Shown here one piece after another: positions 13,696-19,552 of a DNA stretch of 19,552 nucleotides (within the stretch, counting starts at the first letter, position 1; the number at the start of each line of letters is the position of its first letter). The notes below the pieces were generated by a model. It had not been told where the DNA came from and did no database searches. It saw nothing but the letters and a program-made list of their open reading frames with translations. Position numbers and translations under genes: made by a program. The stretch is from NCBI GenBank assembly GCA_964445195.1, contig CAYUKA010000037.1:1-19552 (forward strand), read 5' to 3'. The DNA is from UM-FILTER-47-13 sp964445195. GTDB taxonomy: Bacteria; Pseudomonadota; Alphaproteobacteria; Micavibrionales; Micavibrionaceae.

Positions 13696-16149
13696 ATGAG
13701 TCTGCATGAAGACTTTACTCATGTCGCGAATGCGCATACCCAATCTTATCAAAGACTTGTCGATTTTCTGGGATTAATCTCGGGAATGGCGACCAGCAAT
13801 GCCAAGATCAAAGAAGCGATCGAGCATGCACCAAAACAAGTCACCAGAGAACGGACATTCGCGCAAATCGTGCTGGATGAGACGCTTGATGCATTTGCCT
13901 CGGTGATGGCAAAAACAATAGACACCAGCGATGCCACCATCGATAACGTGCCGCATGAATTTTATCTGAAGTTGCTGCGCCAGCGCGAAGATGAATCCGT
14001 TACCGTGGCAGATGCAAAAGCACGCCTCGCAAGGCATATCGAATTCAGAAGCAAGCACCAGTCAAGCCCTCTGAATTCCGGCATGCCGACCTTCTTGAAG
14101 CTGATCTTTGAGGAGATGGACCCCAGTACCAGAGCAGGGATCGGCAATGCATGGATTGGCGTCGTAAATGGATTTGCCCAGCTCATGATGTCGGAACAGG
14201 CACTGGCCGCACAAGCCGCCGCCAACGAGATAGCCGCAGGGACGGCCGGCGAAGTTAACCAGAGAAACGCGGCATGGATGCAACGCAACAAGGCCCTTGG
14301 TATTAGTCCGGACGGACTGGGCATGGCCGGCGACGCGGCCGGCGGTTCGAAAAAATTCCAACAGGCCATGGAAGCCCTAAAAGAAAAAACCCTGCCCGAA
14401 ACCGTCAAAGAGATGGTCGATGAAGAGCTTGAAAAACTGGGGCAACTTCACCCGCAAAGCCCGGAAACATCCAAAGTCCGTGAGTGGCTGATGCTTGTGG
14501 CCTCTTTGCCCTGGAATGAGAAAACCGACCTTCAGACAGACCTCAATGCCACCGAAGCCAAGCTGAATGAAGACCACTACGGCATGGACAAGGTCAAGGA
14601 AGCGATACTTGAACACGTCGCCGTTGAAAATCACACCGGCAAAAGCACGGGTAAGACACTGCTGTTGATCGGACCGCCCGGTGTCGGTAAAACCTCGATC
14701 CTCAAGTCTGTTGCTGAAGCCACCGGCCGCAACTACGCGCGCATGGCGCTGGGCGGCGTGAGAGATGAAGCCACGATCAGGGGCCACAGCCGCACATATC
14801 TCGGCTCCAAACCCGGCCGCATAGTCGAAACGATGAAGCGCGCCGGCAGCATGAACCCGCTGATCGCCCTTGACGAGATTGACAAAATGCAGGGCGACCC
14901 CGGAGCCGCAATGCTGGAAGTCCTGGATCCGGCGCAAAACCACTCCTTCTACGATCACTATCTGGATCTGGAGTTTGATTTATCAGGCGTTATGTTTGTG
15001 GCAACAGCCAATGACTACACGATTCATCCGGCCCTGCTTGACCGTATGAAAGTCATCCAGCTTCCCGGTTACACACAGGAAGAAAAGCTGGAAATCGCCA
15101 AACGCCACCTGGTGCCACAACGCCTGAAAGAAAACGGCCTTGATGACAGCCAGCTGGCATTCACCGATGACGGCCTGAAAGCCCTGATTAACGGTTATAC
15201 CCGCGAAGCCGGTGTCCGTGGGCTGATGGGGCAGATTGATGACGTCTCGCGCAAAGTCGTTGTCCGCATCGGCAAGGGTGATAAAGCCAAAGTGACAGTT
15301 ACGCCTGATAACCTGCAGGATATTATCGGCCCGCCGAAAGTCGAGAAACTTGACGTCACCGCGAAGGGCAACCGGATCGGTGTTGTCAACGGCCTGGCCT
15401 TCTCTGCTGTTGGTGGCAGTATCATGCAGATTGGCGCGCAGATTCGACCGGCAAGAGACGAGGAGAAATCGAAAACAAAAGACTTCGTTCTCAAAGTCAC
15501 TGGCAACCTAGGTAAAGTGATGGGTGAGTCAACCGAATACGCCCTCACCTCAACATTGTCACATATTATGGACAGTATCGGCGGCTTCCCGAAAGGAATA
15601 AAAGGGCACGAAATCCACGCCGCACCGCTTGAGGGTGCCGTGCCGAAGGACGGCCCGTCGGCCGGTGCCGCCATTACAACGGCTCTGGTTTCGCTGCTGA
15701 CCAGGATTCCGGTCCGCAGCAATGTCGCCATGACCGGTGCCATCTCGCAATTCGGCGAAGTTGGGAAAATCGGCGGTCTGCTCGAGAAACTTGACGGCGC
15801 AATTCGGGACGGAGCGGATACGGTTCTGATCCCCAAAGCAAATGAGCCGGATCTTGAAAAAGTACCGGACACCATCAAGAACAAGCTGACAATTATCCCC
15901 GTCAGCACGATTGATGAAGTCCTTGAACATGCCCTGACCACCCCGCTGCATGAAGCCAAGCTGACACTCAGCTCCGGCGATTGTGGACCGGATGATACGC
16001 CCCTGCCGGATGATGGCGGGGACGAACTGGATGTCGGCATGCCCGACCAGGGTGAGCCGATCAACGAGAACGATCCGGATACTGAACGGGAAAAAAGACA
16101 AGCGGTACCGGTGGTTCAGACAGCCATCGCCACTTGCACACCCTTTTAA
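13696..16149 (+). CDS. Lon-family ATP-dependent protease with atypical N-terminal domain
   Basis: This is an 817-residue AAA+ serine protease of the Lon type, a cytoplasmic machine that unfolds and degrades proteins. The ATG at 13696 has GGGAG 7 nt upstream. From about residue 225 it matches Lon: the helical segment ending in SLPWNEKTDLQ and EDHYGMDKVKEAILE, Walker A GPPGVGKT (326-333), GHSRTYLGSKPGRI, Walker B LIALDEID (389-396), and TREAGVRGL as sensor 2. The protease domain has Ser655 in KDGPSAG and Lys698 in GGLLEK as the catalytic dyad, so it should be active. The first about 225 residues do not show the usual Lon N-terminal substrate domain. They are helical and alanine-rich near 165-185. 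An acidic proline/aspartate tail follows residue 755. It is probably a second, specialised Lon; the standard lon may lie elsewhere. Confidence 0.92.
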   Translation: MSLHEDFTHVANAHTQSYQRLVDFLGLISGMATSNAKIKEAIEHAPKQVTRERTFAQIVLDETLDAFASVMAKTIDTSDATIDNVPHEFYLKLLRQREDESVTVADAKARLARHIEFRSKHQSSPLNSGMPTFLKLIFEEMDPSTRAGIGNAWIGVVNGFAQLMMSEQALAAQAAANEIAAGTAGEVNQRNAAWMQRNKALGISPDGLGMAGDAAGGSKKFQQAMEALKEKTLPETVKEMVDEELEKLGQLHPQSPETSKVREWLMLVASLPWNEKTDLQTDLNATEAKLNEDHYGMDKVKEAILEHVAVENHTGKSTGKTLLLIGPPGVGKTSILKSVAEATGRNYARMALGGVRDEATIRGHSRTYLGSKPGRIVETMKRAGSMNPLIALDEIDKMQGDPGAAMLEVLDPAQNHSFYDHYLDLEFDLSGVMFVATANDYTIHPALLDRMKVIQLPGYTQEEKLEIAKRHLVPQRLKENGLDDSQLAFTDDGLKALINGYTREAGVRGLMGQIDDVSRKVVVRIGKGDKAKVTVTPDNLQDIIGPPKVEKLDVTAKGNRIGVVNGLAFSAVGGSIMQIGAQIRPARDEEKSKTKDFVLKVTGNLGKVMGESTEYALTSTLSHIMDSIGGFPKGIKGHEIHAAPLEGAVPKDGPSAGAAITTALVSLLTRIPVRSNVAMTGAISQFGEVGKIGGLLEKLDGAIRDGADTVLIPKANEPDLEKVPDTIKNKLTIIPVSTIDEVLEHALTTPLHEAKLTLSSGDCGPDDTPLPDDGGDELDVGMPDQGEPINENDPDTEREKRQAVPVVQTAIATCTPF

Positions 16150-16169
16150 TGGACTGAACAAATAATAAG

Positions 16170-16194
16170 AAAAAGCCGGCCCTGACAGGGCCGG
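16170..16194 (-). terminator. Terminator of the minus-strand ATPase/membrane operon
   Basis: CCGGCCCT (16176-16183) and AGGGCCGG (16187-16194) form an 8-bp stem with a 3-nt loop. On the minus strand a run of five T (complement of 16170-16174) follows one base later. It faces the end of the Lon-like gene and would stop transcripts that pass the stop at 16316. Confidence 0.75.
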
Positions 16195-16253
16195 GGTATA
16201 GTGATAGTGTAGACAGTTCCGTTTTCTGACCACACTTGCCACTAAAGACACAG

Positions 16254-16287
16254 ACAGCCGCTTTCATCACTGGTAGCGGCTGTTTTT
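16254..16287 (+). terminator. Terminator of the Lon-like gene
   Basis: ACAGCCGCT (16254-16262) and AGCGGCTGT (16275-16283) form a 9-bp stem, followed on the plus strand by TTTTT (16283-16287). It lies about 105 bases past the stop of the Lon-like gene. Confidence 0.8.
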
Positions 16288-16315
16288 ATTCAATTTTAGG
16301 GGAAATTCTGCGATT

Positions 16316-16771
16316 TTATTGAGGCCAATAAGGCAGTCCGGTCAAATTTGCAGCAAAGTTATAAAACATTAACAATGCACCTCCGAACCCTAGCGGAATA
16401 GTGAGTATCAATATAAAAATCCAGTAACGATATAGTTTCACGGCCTCTTTGCTAGTTTGTATTTTAGCATTCTGCATAGCCTGACCAAATTTATCCGGCG
16501 ATAAACCTTGCAGCATGATATTTGTCTGTCTTCGCAAGCTGGAAGATGTATAAATCATTTTATAAACTTCCCATCCGCAGAATATAAAAAGCGATATGCC
16601 AACCATTAGCGCTATCGTGATTGCGGCTTGCTCTGGTAAATAATCCTTTGTGAACGACCACAAAGTAAATGTCCCCGCATATCCGGCAAAAATAATGAGG
16701 TTGGTATATGTGGCTGCACGGTCATACGCCGCCGAAATAATCTGTGTTCGCATTTCTATTTCTTGATCCAT
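16316..16771 (-). CDS. Small membrane protein, three predicted helices (operon with OLD-like ATPase)
   Basis: I recognise no family. The reading frame from the ATG at 16771 gives 151 residues. Residues 22-40 (NLIIFAGYAGTFTLWSF), 48-69 (ITIALMVGISLFIFCGWEVY) and 115-138 (WIFILILTIPLGFGGALLMF) are hydrophobic enough to span the inner membrane. A charged loop of about 45 residues (70-114) sits between the second and third. No ribosome-binding site precedes 16771. The frame stays open to about 16830 without an ATG, and a short ORF in another frame starts at 16842, one base past the ATPase stop. The protein therefore probably begins at 16842 and reaches this frame by frameshift. A membrane effector next to an ATPase-nuclease would fit a defence unit, but that is inference. 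Confidence 0.75.
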   Translation of the reverse strand: MDQEIEMRTQIISAAYDRAATYTNLIIFAGYAGTFTLWSFTKDYLPEQAAITIALMVGISLFIFCGWEVYKMIYTSSSLRRQTNIMLQGLSPDKFGQAMQNAKIQTSKEAVKLYRYWIFILILTIPLGFGGALLMFYNFAANLTGLPYWPQ

Positions 16772-16842
16772 CTGACTTTTACGCTGCTGTTCAGCCGCAA
16801 TGCCATGGCTTTTTGTAATTCGTTCATTTTATTGTCTGCCAT
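16756..16842 (-). CDS. Short out-of-frame N-terminal ORF of the membrane protein
   Basis: The ATG at 16842 comes one base after the TAA of the OLD-like ATPase, and an AAGGCGG inside the end of that gene can serve as ribosome-binding site. It encodes 28 residues (MADNKMNELQKAMALRLNSS then VKVRWIKK) and stops at 16756, overlapping the membrane-protein frame by 16 nt. The first 11 residues would join smoothly to the other frame's AAEQQRKSQMDQEIE through a -1 shift at the CAAAAAG run, giving one continuous charged N-terminus. It is either a programmed frameshift, a mutation or a sequencing error. Confidence 0.5.
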   Translation of the reverse strand: MADNKMNELQKAMALRLNSSVKVRWIKK

Positions 16843-16843
16843 A

Positions 16844-18478
16844 TTACGCCGCCTTAGTTTGTGCTTGAGTGATTTTAAAAATATCGCCCTTGAGTTCTTC
16901 GTAAACGGTCATGTCTGGTTGGATTAAAGGGGCTAGGGTTGAGCGCATAAATGATTTTGCATCATTGCCAACACTGGTAAGACCAAGTATGCGCTTTGTT
17001 TCAGTATATATTTTTCCTGAAGCACTCTTTATATCATCAGGTGCATTTCCACGACCAACACTTTCCTGCAATGCCGAAACCTTTGCATCTTTAACTTCCT
17101 GTTTTTTTTTAGGCATTGATACGGCTTCACATAGCGCATCAAGGACTTCATCGTCAAAAAGATATGATTCTAAATGTCGGCGGGACAATACTCTTATATT
17201 TTGTTCCTCAAGGTCACGAATATCATCGGCTGACCTATCATCACGGTCAATCATGCGGATGATTTGTGCGCCTCTTGATAATGCTTCTATTGCTCCTATG
17301 AGTGCATGTCTATCAGATACAACTTCGTGGCAATTTCCTCCGGCCAAAAATTTGGCATCGGAATACTCATCTGCAAATATTGTATCTAAGCATTCTGCAT
17401 CATGGGCTACATTAGCACCATAGGCCGTTCCACGAGGGACACCTTCACAAATAACTATCTGTCTTGGTGTAACTAATGCGGCAAGATCGTCTAAGGCCAC
17501 ATGTAAAACATTTTCCCAAAAAGTTCTATTTGTCTTTACAGGTTTTATTACTTGAGGCAGGTCAAAATCACGATTGTCAAAGTCAAGGAAAACAACACTG
17601 TCTGGATTCTCGGCAGCTAATTCTTTAGCTTGCCGCATCATACCTATAGAGTGTGTGGCTATCCATAGCTGAGAATTGTCATTTATAAGATCAAACATTT
17701 CTTTTAACAAACACCCCTGTAGGCGTGTGTTCATATGTAATTCAGGCTCATCAATACAAAAAATCGTATTATCAAAATCACGAATTTTAACAACTAAATC
17801 CAATATGAGATCAAAAGCGGCTTTTTCACCGCCTGAAAGGTTTTTGTAATCGAATCCTTTGCTTACGCCTTTATCAAAAAAGAAAGTTCCGTCTTCCAAA
17901 GGGTCACCTAGATCATTGAGATCAAGATCGGGAAAGACACGGCGCATTGAAGCTTTTATATCACCAATAACATGCTGTCTAAAGTCGCCAATAGTCGCGT
18001 TTTCATCATAATCTACAAAAACATCTTTAAACGCTTGAGAAGCAAGTCTCTGGTAGTTTTTGCTTACAGCAGCGTCATTTTGAATGAGCATTTCAAAACG
18101 GCTCTCATCCAATTGTGATCCGCTACGTTTTAATTGATCCAGTCTAAATTGTGGGTCGTTACGGTATGCTGTTCGAACATATAAAGCTTTCTTCTTGTCG
18201 TTTTGGTCATTTGGAACTTCACCATACAACTCTATTTCTGCAGCATTTTGTATATGACCGAGGCTATCTGCACCTAATTTTTGGTGATACCCAGAATTCC
18301 AATTATGCCCTATTCCTTTCCATTGTCTATGCCATGCACTCATGCCATCAAAAAGAGACGATTTACCACAGCCATTAGGGCCGGCGATTACTACGAGCTT
18401 TGCGGTTTCTGGCATTTCTTGAATTTTTAAATCAGTAAACCGTTTGAAACTTTTTAAAGAAATAGATTTAATTTTCAT
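16844..18478 (-). CDS. OLD-like nuclease: ABC-type ATPase with C-terminal TOPRIM domain
   Basis: The 544-residue start at 18478 is preferred because AAGGAGG lies 8 nt upstream; a GTG two codons earlier would leave only 2 nt. Numbering below counts from that GTG. The ATPase has FKRFTDLKIQEM, Walker A GPNGCGKSS (35-43), signature LSGGEK (216-221), Walker B FCIDEPELH (242-250) and switch ATHS (276-279). A TOPRIM-type region follows: Glu347 in VICEG, DAECLDTIF (362-370), and IDRDD (412-416) as the acidic pair. RRHLESYLFDDEVLDAL (435-451) then resembles the motif after the acidic pair in DUF4435-like TOPRIM proteins. ATPase-TOPRIM fusions of this type (OLD, Gabija GajA, PARIS-like) act in phage defence. 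The gene is AT-rich compared with the core and is coupled to a membrane-protein gene. Confidence 0.85.
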   Translation of the reverse strand: MKIKSISLKSFKRFTDLKIQEMPETAKLVVIAGPNGCGKSSLFDGMSAWHRQWKGIGHNWNSGYHQKLGADSLGHIQNAAEIELYGEVPNDQNDKKKALYVRTAYRNDPQFRLDQLKRSGSQLDESRFEMLIQNDAAVSKNYQRLASQAFKDVFVDYDENATIGDFRQHVIGDIKASMRRVFPDLDLNDLGDPLEDGTFFFDKGVSKGFDYKNLSGGEKAAFDLILDLVVKIRDFDNTIFCIDEPELHMNTRLQGCLLKEMFDLINDNSQLWIATHSIGMMRQAKELAAENPDSVVFLDFDNRDFDLPQVIKPVKTNRTFWENVLHVALDDLAALVTPRQIVICEGVPRGTAYGANVAHDAECLDTIFADEYSDAKFLAGGNCHEVVSDRHALIGAIEALSRGAQIIRMIDRDDRSADDIRDLEEQNIRVLSRRHLESYLFDDEVLDALCEAVSMPKKKQEVKDAKVSALQESVGRGNAPDDIKSASGKIYTETKRILGLTSVGNDAKSFMRSTLAPLIQPDMTVYEELKGDIFKITQAQTKAA

Positions 18479-18577
18479 CGACACAGCCTCCTTCGGATTT
18501 CATGCTTAAGTATTGTAGAAAGACGATGTTACAGTTTTTTCTGCATATTGGAAATCTTCACAAACAATAATATGAGA

Positions 18578-18606
18578 TTGATATTCAAGCAGAATATCTC
18601 TACTTT
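18578..18606 (+). promoter_or_regulatory. Possible promoter of the structured RNA
   Basis: TTGATA (18578-18583) and TACTTT (18601-18606) are 17 nt apart. The -10 box is weak. Transcription would begin near 18613, exactly where the run of hairpins starts, which is the main reason to list it. Confidence 0.3.
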
Positions 18607-18612
18607 TAGAAG

Positions 18613-18821
18613 GTTGCCAGTAATTTGACTGGTAATGGGGCGTTGTAACCCCTCTGTGCGGCCTAATACAGCATCAGGCCGTTATCAATGATGCTGCTTT
18701 CTCGACTTTTGTCGGGGAGGCGGCGGAATATAATAGCGCTTGCGTAAATACGCTGCGCCGTTCACAGACGGTTACAAACTCCCCGGCTTCCAGAGAAATC
18801 TGGAGGCCGTTAGTTTTTTTT
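18613..18821 (+). ncRNA. Densely structured RNA or attenuator leader
   Basis: About 210 bases fold into successive hairpins. TTGCCAGT/ACTGGTAA (18614-18635) has an 8-bp stem including one G-U pair. GGGG/CCCC follows at 18637-18652. Two mutually exclusive stems share one arm: CGGCCT/AGGCCG (18659-18681) and CAGCATCA/TGATGCTG (18669-18696). A 9-bp long-range stem GTCGGGGAG/CTCCCCGGC (18711-18787) encloses GCGC-GCGT/ACGC-GCGC (18736-18758) and CCGT/ACGG (18758-18771). It ends in a strong terminator that competes with the long-range stem. Another pairing, ACGGTTA (18768-18774) with TAACCGT (18821-18827), could span the terminator. It matches no riboswitch class I can recall. It could be a free-standing small RNA, or a leader that controls the lipoprotein gene. 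Confidence 0.6.
18784..18821 (+). terminator. Strong intrinsic terminator upstream of the lipoprotein gene
   Basis: CGGCTTCCAGA (18784-18794) and TCTGGAGGCCG (18799-18809) form an 11-bp stem with one G-U pair and a GAAA tetraloop. Eight T follow at 18814-18821. It sits 27 bases before the lipoprotein start codon, so it either ends a small RNA or acts as an attenuator. Confidence 0.85.
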
Positions 18822-18848
18822 AACCGTTACAAATGGAGGCACAAACAA

Positions 18849-19193
18849 ATGCAGCGACTAAATATTACAATTTTATCAGGTCTTTTAATTATAGGACTTG
18901 CGGGTTGTTCGACATCACCTGAATCTGATCCGGCTTATATATCCCCTAATCACTATATGGATTATAACTGCAAACAGCTTAGTGCAGAAAAACAGCGTGT
19001 ATCTACTAAAATGAAACAAATGACGACAGGCAAAAATGATACAGCGGACAAGGTAATGGATACTGCCTTAGCGGCATTTGCGATTTCACAGGGATATGGA
19101 TTTAGCAGCGGGGATGATGACGTAGCCTATCGCAGATTATATAACCAATATGAGGTATTGGAACAAACAGCTATCAAAAAAGAATGTTATTAA
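18849..19193 (+). CDS. Small lipoprotein, 114 residues
   Basis: The start at 18849 has ATGGAGG about 9 nt upstream. The first 19 residues are a lipoprotein signal (MQRLNITILSGLLIIGLAG) followed by Cys20, giving the lipobox LAGC, so the protein should be anchored by a lipid in the inner or outer membrane. The mature part has a CKQLSAEKQRVSTKMKQM helix, an alanine-rich stretch that may be a weak membrane-associated helix (VMDTALAAFAISQGYGF), and a closing YRRLYNQYEVLEQTAIKKEC. The C-K-Q-L-x-x-E start is common in small proteobacterial lipoproteins of unknown role, often on prophages and islands. Cys102-103 area is not conserved in any way I can judge. It is transcribed through the upstream terminator or from a start beyond it. 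Confidence 0.8.
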   Translation: MQRLNITILSGLLIIGLAGCSTSPESDPAYISPNHYMDYNCKQLSAEKQRVSTKMKQMTTGKNDTADKVMDTALAAFAISQGYGFSSGDDDVAYRRLYNQYEVLEQTAIKKECY

Positions 19194-19216
19194 TTAATAA
19201 GCGTTATTAAAATTTA

Positions 19217-19483
19217 TTATAAGTCATTGATAATATTGCATATATTTTCAATTCGGTTTAAATTACTCCTACGTCCAGTAATTAATTTGGATAGATTAGA
19301 CGCATCTATTCCCGTTTCTATTGCTAAATTACGAAAAGAAATACCTTTTGCTTTCATTAAGCGTTTTATTTCTTTTCGTAATACCTGTTCTTTTGCATTG
19401 GCAATTTCAAGAGCATTTGCAGCGGAATAAAGCTTTAATAGCGCCTTATCTGATAAATTTACCAATCCCTTATTAATATCCAA
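19217..19483 (-). CDS. XRE-like helix-turn-helix protein, 88 residues
   Basis: The C-terminal half is a small DNA-binding domain of the Cro/CI type: LMKAKGISFRNLAIETGIDA then SNLSKLITGRRSNLNRIENI (residues 42-81). The preceding about 40 residues are helical (ALLKLYSAANALEIANAKEQ). The start codon in this frame is TTG at 19483, and no Shine-Dalgarno is visible. The frame remains open upstream to 19543 without an ATG, so the 5' end may have been cut off by the element whose end is suspected at about 19502. Convergent with the lipoprotein gene, it may regulate the neighbouring accessory genes. The DNA is very AT-rich. Confidence 0.6.
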   Translation of the reverse strand: MDINKGLVNLSDKALLKLYSAANALEIANAKEQVLRKEIKRLMKAKGISFRNLAIETGIDASNLSKLITGRRSNLNRIENICNIINDL

Positions 19484-19501
19484 AACATGACGCTGCGATA
19501 A

Positions 19502-19552
19502 TAGACCTGTTGCAAAAGTAGCGTGATTTTCTTGCGCGGTCCATCATCCAGC
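19502..19552. mobile_element. Possible end of an IS6-like insertion sequence
   Basis: GACCTGTTGCAAAAGTAGCG at the right edge resembles the terminal repeats of IS6/IS26-family elements, which contain CTGTTGCAAA near their ends. No transposase sequence is within the window, so this is only a hint based on a 10-base core. Confidence 0.25.

Noticed and set aside
15749..15800. Loss of the Lon catalytic lysine (GGLLEK instead of GGLKEK)
   Set aside because: The catalytic lysine of E. coli Lon (Lys722) is the second lysine of LKEK, which is kept here as Lys698. Only the non-catalytic first lysine is replaced.
15195..16064. 289-residue minus-strand ORF antisense to the Lon-like gene
   Set aside because: It is serine/proline-rich and covers the conserved protease domain on the other strand. 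It is a shadow frame.
18613..18821. Integron attC site or retron RNA
   Set aside because: The repeats do not have the attC core pairs in the right order, and no reverse transcriptase or integrase gene is nearby.
1..19552. CRISPR array or rRNA genes
   Set aside because: I found no regularly spaced repeats of 24-40 bases and no rRNA-like sequence on either strand.

Overview
The window looks like an alphaproteobacterial chromosome. The ssb, gyrA and coaD genes lie in the same orientation within 9 kb, GyrA and IspG have proteobacterial lengths and motifs, and a PDC-sensor exported protein of a type I associate with this class is present. I cannot place it more finely. The core is moderately GC-rich. 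Two flanks differ: bases 1-2712 (a GC-rich patchwork of gene fragments) and about 16,300 to the right edge (clearly AT-richer). Both look like accessory DNA around a conserved core.

Layout. (1) 1-2712 is a decayed mobile region ending at the 3' end of a tRNA-Lys gene. It holds the tail of a formate/nitrite-transporter-family protein, a serine-recombinase tail joined to an HNH-nuclease fragment, a truncated XRE repressor, the C-terminal end of a probable DUF499-type ATPase, and two unrecognised minus-strand ORFs. (2) 2713-4646, minus strand, carries tRNA-Lys(TTT), ispG (isoprenoid precursor synthesis) and coaD (coenzyme A synthesis); coaD may be leaderless. (3) 4781-8096 has a four-module cytoplasmic protein of unknown function, an exported PDC-sensor protein, an exported YcbK/MepK-like peptidoglycan hydrolase and an acidic unknown protein with a clear terminator. 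(4) 8337-13456, minus strand, has gyrA, a 423-residue unknown protein with its own terminator, an exported DUF2059 protein and ssb. (5) 13696-16149, plus strand, has a Lon-family protease whose first ~225 residues are not the usual Lon substrate-recognition domain. Its promoter and a perfect 18-bp palindrome lie upstream, and back-to-back terminators follow.

(6) 16,300-18,500 is a minus-strand two-gene unit. An OLD-like ATPase with a C-terminal TOPRIM nuclease domain is followed, one base after its stop, by a small three-helix membrane protein that is split across two frames at an A-run. Diverging from it at 18,613-18,821 is a densely structured, apparently non-coding RNA that ends in a strong intrinsic terminator just upstream of a small lipoprotein gene. 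A short helix-turn-helix protein and a possible insertion-sequence end complete the window. The ATPase-nuclease/membrane pair plus the divergent structured RNA is the best candidate for an undescribed system, probably anti-phage. That role is inferred from domain content and context only.

The core genes appear to be independent housekeeping functions rather than one pathway. Tight coupling is visible only for coaD-ispG, ssb-DUF2059 and the ATPase-membrane pair.
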